The notes: generated by a model not told the origin, from the letters alone. A stretch of DNA of 34,923 nucleotides from CAZCAQ01 sp964563965 (GCA_964563965.1 CAZLZI010000003.1:1-34923), one strand, 5' to 3'. Shown: positions 23,553 through 31,882, counted from the stretch's first letter. Made by a program: numbers and translations.

Positions 23553-25337
23553 TTACCATAAGTTTAGGCTTTTGGTCAAATAAATACTCTTAATTTTAGC
23601 AACTGCAACCTCTATATCAGTTGCTCCGATGTTAACGTTATCTCTGGTTCTTATGCTCACTTGCTTGTTTGTCACTTCTCTGTCACCTAAAACAAACATA
23701 TAAGGTATTTTTCTTATCTGTGCGTCCCTAATCTTGGATTGCATAGTATCGTCCCGATCAAAGATCTCAACTCTTAACCCTTCCTCTTTGAGCTTAGTTT
23801 CAATTTCTGCTGCAAACTTATGATGCGTTTCACTAATTGGTATTAAAGCTATTTGAACAGGGCTTAACCATACAGGTAGTGCTCCACCAGTGTTTTCTAA
23901 GAGATTGGCGATAAACCTATGATATGAACCTAAAATGGCTCTGTGCAGCATTACAGGGGTCTTGTCACTCCCATCTTTGTCAGTGTATACAAGTCCAAAT
24001 CTACCCGGCATAGCAAAGTCAATCTGAACTGTACCCAATTGTCTGTCATTGCCTAATGCATCTTTCAGCATAATATCGATCTTAGGCCCATATAAGGCGG
24101 CTTCACCCTCCATAATTTTACCTTTGAGTTTTAGTTCATCGTTAATCTCAAGTAACATGTGTTGTGCAGTCTGCCATCCAGCTTCATCTCCAATGTATTT
24201 CTCTGGTGTGGCGGGATCTCTAAAGGATAAGGATACCCAGTGTTTTCCCCACATACCGAATACTTCATAAAACTCTTGCATTATAGTTACCATCTTGATC
24301 GCTTCTGCTTTTATCTGGTCGGGTCTGCAAAAGGCGTGACCATCATCTATTTCAAAGGATCTGGCTCTGTTAAGACCTCCTATCGCCCCAGGCTTTTCAT
24401 CTCTATGCTGTTGAGTTGATTCAACATAAGCTATTGGCAAGTCTTTATAACTTCTTGGCCTGGAAGCATATATTTGAGTATGATGCGGACAGTTAACAGG
24501 TTTTAAGACAAATTCTTCGTCATAGTGACTAATTACTCTAAACAGTTCATCCTTAAACTTTTCAGCGTGTCCAGATTTCTGATATAGATCAATCTTTGCA
24601 AGATGTGGGATATCCACTTCTTTTGCTCCATATTTTTTACATACACTTAACAAGTGATTTTTTAGTTCATTTCTAATAATTGTTCCATTAGGGGTATATA
24701 GAATAAAGCCTTTACCTACAAGCTCCGAGGTTGCAAAGATATCAAGTATTTTATTCAGTTCTCTGTGATCGTTTTCTTTTCTTTTCACCAGAAGCGTTAC
24801 ATATTCGTCTAGTTCTGCCTTGTTTTCAAAAGCTGTTCCATAAATACGTTGAAGCATTTTATTCTTTTCATCACCTTTGTAATAAGCCCCCGCAAGACTC
24901 AATAGCTTTATTGCTTTTACCTCCCCCGTGGAGGGTACATGTGGGCCAACACACAGATCAGCATAATAAAACCTGTCCCCTTTGACTCCCATCTCATATA
25001 TAGTGATGTCTTCGCCTCTTACCTTTATTTCATCAAGAATATCGAGTTTGTAGTTATTATCCGCAAAGAGCTCTCTGGCTTCTTCTTGTGAAACTACTCG
25101 CTTAGTCATAGGCAAATTGGCTGCTACCACCTCGGTCATAACCGCCTCGATAGTTGCAAAGTCAGCCTCAGAAATTCTCTCTTCTAAGTCAAAGTCGAAG
25201 TAGAAACCTTCCTCAATCGGCGGACCCATTACTCGTTTAATGCTTGGGTACAATTCCTGCATAGCTGCCTGTAGTATGTGTTCTGCCGTATGTCTTAATG
25301 GCAGTAGTTTAGTATTTTCTGAATTTCTAGTTAACAT
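23553..25337 (-). CDS. thrS: Threonine-tRNA ligase lacking the TGS domain
   Basis: Class II synthetase charging tRNA-Thr. The 594-residue protein starts directly at the N2 editing domain, with HTAEH at 16-20 where E. coli ThrRS has about 60 earlier residues of TGS (N1) domain. The editing-site segment ADLCVGPHVP is at 126-135. The catalytic core shows the zinc ligands C283 (NCPHH), H334 (DDGHAF) and H465 (MLHRAILGS), with the first two spaced 51 residues apart as in E. coli. Motif 2 Arg is R312 in QHRDEKPG, and the anticodon-binding domain follows from about 490. A good Shine-Dalgarno (AAGGAG) precedes the ATG. First gene of the thrS-infC-rpmI-rplT unit. Confidence 0.96.
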   Translation of the reverse strand: MLTRNSENTKLLPLRHTAEHILQAAMQELYPSIKRVMGPPIEEGFYFDFDLEERISEADFATIEAVMTEVVAANLPMTKRVVSQEEARELFADNNYKLDILDEIKVRGEDITIYEMGVKGDRFYYADLCVGPHVPSTGEVKAIKLLSLAGAYYKGDEKNKMLQRIYGTAFENKAELDEYVTLLVKRKENDHRELNKILDIFATSELVGKGFILYTPNGTIIRNELKNHLLSVCKKYGAKEVDIPHLAKIDLYQKSGHAEKFKDELFRVISHYDEEFVLKPVNCPHHTQIYASRPRSYKDLPIAYVESTQQHRDEKPGAIGGLNRARSFEIDDGHAFCRPDQIKAEAIKMVTIMQEFYEVFGMWGKHWVSLSFRDPATPEKYIGDEAGWQTAQHMLLEINDELKLKGKIMEGEAALYGPKIDIMLKDALGNDRQLGTVQIDFAMPGRFGLVYTDKDGSDKTPVMLHRAILGSYHRFIANLLENTGGALPVWLSPVQIALIPISETHHKFAAEIETKLKEEGLRVEIFDRDDTMQSKIRDAQIRKIPYMFVLGDREVTNKQVSIRTRDNVNIGATDIEVAVAKIKSIYLTKSLNLW

Positions 25338-25385
25338 ATTTCTCCTTAATTAAATTGTAAAATTGATTGAAATTAAAATGTGCAT

Positions 25386-25411
25386 TAAAAGAGGGCTCCC
25401 GGGAGGGGGCC
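25386..25411 (-). terminator. GC-rich hairpin with short T-run in the thrS leader
   Basis: On the minus strand GGC-C-CCC pairs with GGG-A-GCC around a 4-nt loop (one C-A mismatch), then CTCTTTT. It lies between the promoter at 25458-25486 and the thrS ATG at 25337. It can serve as the terminator of the upstream membrane-protein gene and as an attenuator of thrS. The T-run is short, so efficiency is uncertain. Confidence 0.5.
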
Positions 25412-25457
25412 TGTAGTAGCGGTTGTTAATACCAAAAAGTGTAGATACATCATATGT

Positions 25458-25486
25458 ATTATTGAGTTGACACGCTATATTGTCAA
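25458..25486 (-). promoter_or_regulatory. Promoter of the thrS-infC-rpmI-rplT operon
   Basis: A consensus TTGACA, a 17-nt spacer and AATAAT (5 of 6) on the minus strand, at the end of the preceding gene. Transcription should begin near 25451, giving a leader of about 114 nt. A small inverted repeat, TACAT-CAT-ATGTA (25445-25457), straddles the expected start of transcription. Confidence 0.7.
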
Positions 25487-26251
25487 TATCTCCTTTACCA
25501 CTTCTTTTTTATCTATGTTGATAAATTTCGATTTTTTAAGGAGATAAAAACTAGGTCGCATAGTTAACAAGAAAAAGTACCAAACAATTCTTGCAGCTAT
25601 TTCGAAAGCCCAGAAGGCGGCAAATGATAGTACTGCCAATAAGTGTTTCGAATAAGTCCCTAAAGAACTTGAGATAATGGCACTAAGCGTTTGGGAATCT
25701 GGCAGAAAAATGTAGGATGAGGGACTTGCCAGATAAGGTTTCACATACTCACTTCGAACCGCTACATCGACTTGGGTAGCAATTTTAGCTAGGATATCTT
25801 TTTCTACCTCTGGTGCATTAATAAATACAATTACTGCGCATGATACCGCATATATAAATGATAGTGCAAAGACTTGTTTTTCAATCAATGGCTTAATATA
25901 TAGTTTAATTTGGTTTTCATATAAGATGCGTGTGTAATTGCCGTAATATAAAAGGATAAGAAAACTTAACAAGCCGGTAGTAAATCCTACCCAAACTTCT
26001 CTAACCACTATAACTAATCCCATACACAGCCCTAATGCTACACCTCCTGGAAAGTAGTATTGCCACTTTTTATAAGATGTAGCACCTACAGCCATCATTA
26101 CACTATTAGCGCCAAGATACATGAAAATGATGATAAAAATTGATGCGATAAGTGTTTCAATATGAATAAAAGAGGCTGCAGCAATAATTGCAAATGATAT
26201 TACAAAGTTAATACCAAATATTAGAAGTATTTTAAATTCAGTGACTTTCAT
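25475..26251 (-). CDS. Integral membrane protein of unknown function
   Basis: A 258-residue hydrophobic protein with about six membrane helices (roughly 8-28, 33-55, 66-84, 86-104, 127-146, 207-232). A polar extracytoplasmic-type loop of about 55 residues (147-205) separates the last two, and a Lys-rich tail closes it (KKSKFINIDKKEVVKEI). I recognise no family. The start overlaps the alpha/beta hydrolase stop by 14 nt, so the two are probably co-translated. A hairpin follows 64 nt after the stop. Confidence 0.75.
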   Translation of the reverse strand: MKVTEFKILLIFGINFVISFAIIAAASFIHIETLIASIFIIIFMYLGANSVMMAVGATSYKKWQYYFPGGVALGLCMGLVIVVREVWVGFTTGLLSFLILLYYGNYTRILYENQIKLYIKPLIEKQVFALSFIYAVSCAVIVFINAPEVEKDILAKIATQVDVAVRSEYVKPYLASPSSYIFLPDSQTLSAIISSSLGTYSKHLLAVLSFAAFWAFEIAARIVWYFFLLTMRPSFYLLKKSKFINIDKKEVVKEILTI

Positions 26252-27134
26252 GTGTTCTATCTAGTATATATTGTCTGATGTTTTTAGCATATTTAACAAT
26301 CTCAAAATGCCCACACTCAAAATCAAGCGTCTGGAAGTTTTGCCAAAATGCTTTCGCGTCGCTATACGGTACGGTTTCATCAAGTTTAGCTAGTATTGGG
26401 AAGACTTTGTTCTTAGTGGCATGTTCGCTAATCTTTGTGGGAATATCCATACAAGCCATATAAGAGGTGTTGTTTGCCATATTAGCATAATCATAAAAGA
26501 AGGATGCATATTTCGCTGCAAAAATTAGCTTGGCAAAGTTTGGATAGGCAACAATTGGAAAATATGAGTCGGCAGAGTTATAGTAGAAATAGTGATTCGC
26601 ACAGGTAATTCCCCCCATCGATGTTCCACAGACTATCAGGGGTTTAGTCGACATCTTCTTATGAAACAACGAAACGGACTCAATTGCATGGACTGAAGAT
26701 ACAAGCATTAATATAGTTTTGTTAAATGAGGCTAGCGCCTCTTTGACAACTGTAACGGGGTTGGTATGCCAAGCTGCCTGTATTGAGACAACATTAAACT
26801 CTTTGTAGAAGCTTTTACTAATTATTGCATCTAGATTAGCCTTATGGTTTGTTATTAATAAGCCATGCTGAAAGATAAAAGTCGGTTTCAGATACGAATA
26901 GGTATTCATGAAATGAATTTTTGTTTCACACATGCTATCTTCATAGGTAGAAGTAACATGCCACTCTGGTTCTAACGTACTTTGCGTGTTTTTAAGTAGG
27001 TTTTCAAAGGTAGGAAAATCTTGGTTATTCTTATCTTGAGCATATAACTTATAAGTTTGCAGACTTGGGATGTTTGCAATTACTTTAAGTAATGAGTTAT
27101 CACTTGCAAATGTTGTTATAGGATCTTTAAACAT
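26238..27134 (-). CDS. Alpha/beta hydrolase-fold protein
   Basis: Serine hydrolase of 298 residues. The oxyanion strand FIFQHGLL (87-94), the nucleophile elbow CGTSMGG (Ser172), a candidate acid Asp252 in AKLDETVPY and His276 in CGHFEI form a complete triad in the expected order. The first 80 residues are unusual and the cap region is small. No signal peptide, so cytoplasmic. The substrate is unknown; lipase, esterase or acyl-glycan deacylase are all possible. Its ATG is only 4 nt after the CCA end of tRNA-Val, so the message must either begin in or be cut from a tRNA-containing transcript. The following membrane-protein gene overlaps by 14 nt. Confidence 0.8.
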   Translation of the reverse strand: MFKDPITTFASDNSLLKVIANIPSLQTYKLYAQDKNNQDFPTFENLLKNTQSTLEPEWHVTSTYEDSMCETKIHFMNTYSYLKPTFIFQHGLLITNHKANLDAIISKSFYKEFNVVSIQAAWHTNPVTVVKEALASFNKTILMLVSSVHAIESVSLFHKKMSTKPLIVCGTSMGGITCANHYFYYNSADSYFPIVAYPNFAKLIFAAKYASFFYDYANMANNTSYMACMDIPTKISEHATKNKVFPILAKLDETVPYSDAKAFWQNFQTLDFECGHFEIVKYAKNIRQYILDRTHESH

Positions 27135-27138
27135 GTAA

Positions 27139-27215
27139 TGGTGGTCGGTACAGGATTCGAACCTGTGACCTCTTCAATGTCACTGAAGCGCTCTAACCAA
27201 CTGAGCTAACCGACC
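27139..27215 (-). tRNA. tRNA-Val (anticodon GAC), CCA encoded
   Basis: Minus-strand cloverleaf: acceptor GGTCGGT pairs with ACCGACC, D-arm GCTC/GAGC, anticodon stem CTTCA/TGAAG with loop GTGACAT giving anticodon GAC, T-arm ACAGG-TTCGAAT-CCTGT, discriminator A and encoded CCA (27141-27139). The first base is also the last base of the clpP stop codon TAG. Confidence 0.95.
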
Positions 27216-27820
27216 TACTTCTTAGGTTCCATTATTTTATCTAGTATACCGTATTTCTTGGCTTCAACAGCGCTCATCCAATTATCTCGCTCTATATCAT
27301 TAAGAACTTTCTTTAGATCTTGTCCAGTACTTTCAGCAATCATTTCTGCATAGTCATGCCTTAGTTTGAGCATGTGTCTTGCGGTTATATCTATGTCTGT
27401 TGCTTGGCCATCAACGCCAGATACTAGTACTTGATGAATCATGGTAAACGAGCCAGGGAGTGCAAATCTTTTACCCTTAGTCCCTGCGGAGAGAATAAGT
27501 GCTGCTGCGGATGCTGCCAACCCTACATTTATTGTTGAAACTTGGTTTTTAACATGTTTGATTGTATCGAAAATGGCCCTGCCGGCATATACATCTCCGC
27601 CTCCAGAGTTGATGTAAACATTGATGTCCCTAGTAGGATCTTGGCTTTCGAGAAAAAGCATCTGCGCAATAAAAGTATTAGCAAGACCTGATTCTATTGG
27701 CCCAGTAACAAAGACTACAAAGTCTTCAAGGAGTCTTGAATAGATGTCGTAAGATCTTTCCATGCCACTTGGATCTCTTTTTATAACAAATGGGATTAAG
27801 TTGCTTTGCATATTAGTCAT
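27215..27820 (-). CDS. clpP: ATP-dependent Clp protease proteolytic subunit
   Basis: Self-compartmentalised serine protease that degrades proteins fed by Clp ATPases. Catalytic residues are in their family contexts: Ser in GLAASAAALIL, His in TMIHQVL, Asp in ERDNWMSA. The length (about 201 from the chosen start) is normal. I chose ATG at 27820 (MTNMQSN) over the ATG at 27844 because it overlaps the tig stop by 8 nt; the longer form would add eight Lys-rich residues. tig-clpP adjacency is widely conserved. Its stop codon shares one base with the following tRNA-Val gene. No Clp ATPase gene lies in this window. Confidence 0.96.
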   Translation of the reverse strand: MTNMQSNLIPFVIKRDPSGMERSYDIYSRLLEDFVVFVTGPIESGLANTFIAQMLFLESQDPTRDINVYINSGGGDVYAGRAIFDTIKHVKNQVSTINVGLAASAAALILSAGTKGKRFALPGSFTMIHQVLVSGVDGQATDIDITARHMLKLRHDYAEMIAESTGQDLKKVLNDIERDNWMSAVEAKKYGILDKIMEPKK

Positions 27821-28727
27821 GTTTTTCTTCTTTCTTGTGAGCATCTGTTCCTTCGGCTTGCTCCATAATTTGTGTAATTAACTTATTTTTTTCAAGTATT
27901 GCTTTGACATACCAGACTTTCATTTTATCTTTCATCTGCTCTTCAACATCTGGTGCTCCACTTGCTGCAAGTGCTTGTTTTACTTCTTCATCAGATACAT
28001 CAATGGAAGCTTTCTTAACAAGCTCTGCTAGTATAAACTCTGCTTTGATTGTTTGTTCAGAAATCTTGTCATAATCTGCTCTTAATTGCTCTGCAGTTTT
28101 GCCTTGTGCTTGCAAGTATTGATCTAATGATAGTCCTACTTGTTCTGCTTGTTCTAGAAGCCTTGCTAGCATTCTATTTGTTTCTTCTTCAATCATGATA
28201 TCCGCTACTTCAAGTTTTGAGACTTCAAGCAGTGCTTGGACTACATCGGATGGGTGTAAGTGATCATGCACATCACTAATATTTTCACCTTTTTTAAGCT
28301 TTTCTGCTTTTTCTTCGCTTGCTTTAGCTTTTCTTTCTTGCAAGGTTTTCTTAAGGAGCGTTTCATAATCCCCTATTTCAATTTCTGGCTTTTGAGGAAC
28401 ACTTGCAATAAATATAAAGTCTTTGTCTAAATCAAACTGTTTGATTTCAACTCTTGGGTTACCTGCAGGTAGTATATGGTGTTCTTTTAAAGCCTGCGGG
28501 TAGAAAGTCTGTAGTGCTTTGTTAACAACTTCGCCATGAAGTTTTCCAGTATCTAGGGACTCTAGTACCTTTTCTTTAGGCGCTTTCCCTTGTCTAAAGC
28601 CTGTAACGGTCGATGTACTCACTAGCTCGGCAAGTATATTTTCATAGATGGCTTTTAAATCTACATTAGGAACGGTGATTTCAAGGCTTATGACATTTTT
28701 GGGTTGTTTTTGAACTTCGACTTTCAT
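27813..28727 (-). CDS. tig: Trigger factor without PPIase domain
   Basis: Ribosome-associated chaperone for nascent chains. The N-terminal ribosome-docking domain carries the GFRQGKAP signature (43-50). After about residue 130 the chain passes through a charged linker (ERKAKASEEKAEKLKKGEN) directly to the C-terminal chaperone domain starting around DVVQALLEVSKLEVADIMIEEE. The FKBP-type peptidyl-prolyl isomerase domain that separates these in E. coli (432 residues) is missing, giving 304 residues. The transcript appears to be leaderless, from a promoter whose -10 ends 9 nt before the ATG. clpP follows with an overlap. Confidence 0.92.
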   Translation of the reverse strand: MKVEVQKQPKNVISLEITVPNVDLKAIYENILAELVSTSTVTGFRQGKAPKEKVLESLDTGKLHGEVVNKALQTFYPQALKEHHILPAGNPRVEIKQFDLDKDFIFIASVPQKPEIEIGDYETLLKKTLQERKAKASEEKAEKLKKGENISDVHDHLHPSDVVQALLEVSKLEVADIMIEEETNRMLARLLEQAEQVGLSLDQYLQAQGKTAEQLRADYDKISEQTIKAEFILAELVKKASIDVSDEEVKQALAASGAPDVEEQMKDKMKVWYVKAILEKNKLITQIMEQAEGTDAHKKEEKHD

Positions 28728-28736
28728 AACTTAAAG

Positions 28737-28764
28737 ATTGTAACATAAGATTACTAGCTTACAA
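28737..28764 (-). promoter_or_regulatory. Extended -10 promoter of tig-clpP, nearly leaderless
   Basis: Minus strand TTGTAA, a 16-nt spacer and TACAAT preceded by TGT (extended -10). Transcription should begin about 3 nt before the tig ATG at 28727, and there is no room for a Shine-Dalgarno. The -35 overlaps the hairpin at 28762-28797. Confidence 0.6.
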
Positions 28765-28797
28765 TGCCCGAATGATCCAAAGACCACTCGGGCATTG
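28762..28797. repeat. 10-bp inverted repeat between the surface-protein gene and tig
   Basis: CAATGCCCGA and TCGGGCATTG form a perfect 10-bp stem with a 16-nt loop, 18 nt after the stop of the surface-protein gene. There is no T-run on either side, so it is a weak candidate for an intrinsic terminator. It could block 3' exonucleases or bind a regulator of the overlapping tig promoter. Confidence 0.55.
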
Positions 28798-28814
28798 CCT
28801 GTTGCTAATAAGTA

Positions 28815-31643
28815 TTAATTACTTGTAGCGTATTCGTAGGTAACTCCGGTTGCGGTCACATCTTTTTCCGCAATACTCGTGTATATGGATGCCCCATTTC
28901 TGGTTACATTAAGCTTCTTTACTTTGCTAGTCCCACCTAGTGACTTGATTAACACCAAAGTCTTTTGTGGGTATTTGTTGAGATAATTAAACTTAGCAAC
29001 TTTAGTGCCTTTAGCTGGAACCATAACTGTGGTTGAGCCCTCAACTGTTTGCTTGACACCATTTACAAGTATTTCTACTGCGGATCCGACAAACATTGCG
29101 CTATTTGATAGTGTCACTTCAATAGAATGGACCTCACCGATTGGTTGAATAGTTTGCATTGGTTCAACTAAGCACCAGCCGGCTCTTACTTTGTAAGAAC
29201 CACTCCACTTGCACAAAGGACCATATTTCGGTGCTTCTTTGATTGCTGTGTTATACGTAATCATTGGTGACGCTGGGTTTGTCAAATCAGCTTTATATTT
29301 ATAGTTCAGATCTTTGATAAATTCTCCTAATATGTTTTGTCCGTTAGTTTTGCAAGCCGCAGGGTTTATGGCTGCGTCTCGAGTACAGTATATAGTGCCG
29401 TCCCCCGCCCATCTTGCGTTAAGTGAGTATACGCCTGGATTAAGTGCAAATTCAAATTTCTTATTCTCCGTTACACCGTCTGTCTTTTTATTATCAGCAA
29501 ATCTATGTACTGCTGTTATTTGCTTACTAACAGTGTTTTCAGTTGATAGGTACATAAGAGTTTCTTCATTAGCTTGGGGAGCACACCTTGCGGGGTTTGC
29601 TTCCGCTTGAAATTCAGCTATGCCTGTTGCATTAGTCCCAAGATTATCTCTTACTGGCATATATTCATATATTACCTTAACTTTTTGTCCGTTTGCACCT
29701 TGAGGTACAGTAATTGTAGTTAGTGCTTTAGGAGAGTTCCTGTCTGTGGGTTTAGCATGATCAGCACGATATTGTTCGACCCAAGCAGAATAAATATAGT
29801 TACAAGTTGTTGGAACAGTTTTTGCAGGTACCGTGACAACTGCATTACACTCAGCAAGTTTAGTAGTTCCTGAAAACACTTGGATGGTATTTGATAAAGT
29901 TTCTTTATTGATCGTGCCTTTTGTAGCAGTAAAACCATAGTTATATGTTGCTACATTGCCTACAAAAGCTTGAGGACTCACTTGGCAACCAAACTGGATC
30001 TGATTATTAGTCCCAGTTGGGTAAGATCGACCCCAATCGGTACAGGAGAAGCTAGCAACTTGTGGCAGTATAGATTTGATGGTTCCACTGTATGTTGTTG
30101 TTGGTGTGTCGCTTAATCGCATAATTGCGAAATCTTTCACATTAAGATTGGCAGGTACTCCACCTGTTGCTGTTATTTTCACTGTTGCAGGTACTCTATA
30201 GGTACCATCAGTTTGTAGCACTGGGTTGGCAAAGGTCTTGGTACAAGAGATCGTTGGGCCTTGGGTAGTTGTAACAGTAAGGGACGGTGAACAATTGCCT
30301 TTTGTTGCAGTAGCACCATTGGTTACATCTACACCTTGATACATTACTTTAATAGGTAGTGTAATTGAAGTTCCTGCAGCTACTGTAGGACTGACTTTTG
30401 CAACAAGCGTTATGTCTCTGTATGCTGAATTGGCATCAAATGTGCATTGAACGGCATCCCCAGTCTTGGTACATCGCTGAGTTGGGTCAACAGGGTAAAT
30501 GTAGGTCATATAGCTAAGATTAGGTCCGAATTGTGGTGTTACGTAAACTGGGGCTGTTGCTCCAATTTCTTTTGGCGATCTAGATAACGAGATATTAATA
30601 GATACTACTTCTCCTGGTTTTGCAGACGAGATCGTTGCTGTACCGTTTTCGTTCTTGAATACTGCGTTTGAACAGCTAAGAGGTGTTGTATCGCATCCGA
30701 CTACTCTAATAAATGCTGCTGCAACTACAGAATCTGCGGTTGGATTTGCACATTGAGTTTTGCCAGTTGAGCCTTGAAAATCAGATGCCCCTAGATCGAG
30801 TTGGTATAAACCGCAGTCTGCTTTTGTTGGTTTCCATTCTCCATGTATTAATTTTTGTTGCCCTGCAGCAAGTGTGTATGGTTTACCAGAAAATATTGTT
30901 CTAGGAACCTGTACTAAATTCGATGTTTTATTAAGTTCATTCAATTGCGCCTCACATAAAGGAGTTTTACTTGTAGCAGCCACACCTTTTGGTGCTTCTG
31001 TTACTTTGCCAATTGAAAACATATAGGTATCGCTAACTGAAGAAGAGCTGTTGTTTTTTAGTGCAATAGCCCATTTGACACTTTCATTTTTACTTACATC
31101 GTATTGTCTAGAGGTAACACTTAAATCATTATGTGCGCCTCTATTAAATTGACCTGCATCGATTGCAGTTCCTGCTGAGTCCAACATGAAGTACAATCTT
31201 GGTGAGCCAACAACACTTAGTTTTCTTTTACTCCAGCAGCCACTCTGTCCTGTGTAGCCTACTCCTGGTCTGGTACATAGCTGATCATTCACTACATCGT
31301 TGACACCAGCTACATCACCCTCATTAGGTGTGGAACTAGCTTGTGTGGCATCCTCTGCAAATGCTGAAAGCGTTTCAGTTGCATTTAGGCATTCCATGGT
31401 CTCTTGTCTTGAGCAGGTGGGGCCTTTGCATTCCCAGAGTACTTGCCCCGAGGATACAGAAGCACATGCTTGTGCATTCGAGGTGTTAGTAATTACATAC
31501 TGTGAGCCTTGTTCAAGAGACTCCATAAGGGCTGTTTGCTGTCGTTGAGTTTGTACTGAAAACAGTTGAACAGCAGCTCCCACTACTAGCATTAAGCTTG
31601 CGCATGCTATCGAAATTTTAAGATTTCTATTTACATTGTTCAT
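28815..31643 (-). CDS. Large membrane-anchored surface protein, Cys-containing, beta-rich repeats
   Basis: A 942-residue protein with one N-terminal hydrophobic helix (about 8-30) that acts as a signal anchor or uncleaved signal. The rest should be outside the cell: Ser/Thr-rich, beta-type sequence with many Cys spaced as if for disulfides. The middle (about 320-600) contains at least two stretches resembling DUF11/conserved-repeat or Ig-like domains (for example VVSINISLSRSPKEIGATAP and ITLVAKVSPTVAAGTSITLP). There is no LPxTG signal. An adhesin, S-layer-like or tether role is possible but not shown. It follows tRNA-Leu and has its own promoter with an embedded inverted repeat. No Shine-Dalgarno is evident. 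Confidence 0.82.
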   Translation of the reverse strand: MNNVNRNLKISIACASLMLVVGAAVQLFSVQTQRQQTALMESLEQGSQYVITNTSNAQACASVSSGQVLWECKGPTCSRQETMECLNATETLSAFAEDATQASSTPNEGDVAGVNDVVNDQLCTRPGVGYTGQSGCWSKRKLSVVGSPRLYFMLDSAGTAIDAGQFNRGAHNDLSVTSRQYDVSKNESVKWAIALKNNSSSSVSDTYMFSIGKVTEAPKGVAATSKTPLCEAQLNELNKTSNLVQVPRTIFSGKPYTLAAGQQKLIHGEWKPTKADCGLYQLDLGASDFQGSTGKTQCANPTADSVVAAAFIRVVGCDTTPLSCSNAVFKNENGTATISSAKPGEVVSINISLSRSPKEIGATAPVYVTPQFGPNLSYMTYIYPVDPTQRCTKTGDAVQCTFDANSAYRDITLVAKVSPTVAAGTSITLPIKVMYQGVDVTNGATATKGNCSPSLTVTTTQGPTISCTKTFANPVLQTDGTYRVPATVKITATGGVPANLNVKDFAIMRLSDTPTTTYSGTIKSILPQVASFSCTDWGRSYPTGTNNQIQFGCQVSPQAFVGNVATYNYGFTATKGTINKETLSNTIQVFSGTTKLAECNAVVTVPAKTVPTTCNYIYSAWVEQYRADHAKPTDRNSPKALTTITVPQGANGQKVKVIYEYMPVRDNLGTNATGIAEFQAEANPARCAPQANEETLMYLSTENTVSKQITAVHRFADNKKTDGVTENKKFEFALNPGVYSLNARWAGDGTIYCTRDAAINPAACKTNGQNILGEFIKDLNYKYKADLTNPASPMITYNTAIKEAPKYGPLCKWSGSYKVRAGWCLVEPMQTIQPIGEVHSIEVTLSNSAMFVGSAVEILVNGVKQTVEGSTTVMVPAKGTKVAKFNYLNKYPQKTLVLIKSLGGTSKVKKLNVTRNGASIYTSIAEKDVTATGVTYEYATSN

Positions 31644-31667
31644 TTATAATTTCACTTTTCAATTATT

Positions 31668-31688
31668 TACTCTCTAAATGGTAGAGTA
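31668..31688. promoter_or_regulatory. Operator-like inverted repeat over the -10 of the surface-protein gene
   Basis: TACTCT and AGAGTA are separated by 9 nt, placed on the -10 element of the predicted promoter. Its position would suit a repressor. Only 6 bp per arm, so chance is possible. Confidence 0.35.
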
Positions 31689-31707
31689 AAAATGAACAAA
31701 GAGTCAA
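31678..31707 (-). promoter_or_regulatory. Probable promoter of the surface-protein gene
   Basis: Minus strand TTGACT, an 18-nt spacer and TACCAT (4 of 6). Transcription would begin near 31671, about 28 nt upstream of the ATG at 31643. Confidence 0.45.
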
Positions 31708-31797
31708 TGAGTTAATCTGTATACTAAAGGAATTTACTCTGACGATTCTGTAATTTCATTGGTAATGTTATGTGTCTGCTTATGAGGTCTAACTTAA

Positions 31798-31882
31798 TGG
31801 TGGGCAAGGAGGGAATCGAACCCTCACCCCTTGCGGGACACGGTCCTAAACCGTGCGCGTATGCCTATTCCGCCACTTGCCC
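31798..31882 (-). tRNA. tRNA-Leu (anticodon UAG), CCA encoded
   Basis: Minus-strand class II tRNA of 85 nt: acceptor GGGCAAG/CTTGCCC, anticodon stem CACGG/CCGTG with loop TTTAGGA giving UAG, a long variable arm (TCCCGCAAGGGG region), T-arm GAGGG-TTCGATT-CCCTC, discriminator A and encoded CCA. The long variable arm agrees with leucine identity. Confidence 0.95.

Noticed and set aside
23553..25337. NCPHH in ThrRS instead of the E. coli NCPGH as an unusual active-site change.
   Set aside because: As far as I recall NCPHH also occurs in Firmicute ThrRS enzymes, and the zinc ligands and motif 2 Arg are intact.
28762..28797. Perfect 10-bp hairpin as an intrinsic terminator.
   Set aside because: No T-run on either strand and a 16-nt loop; kept only as an inverted repeat.
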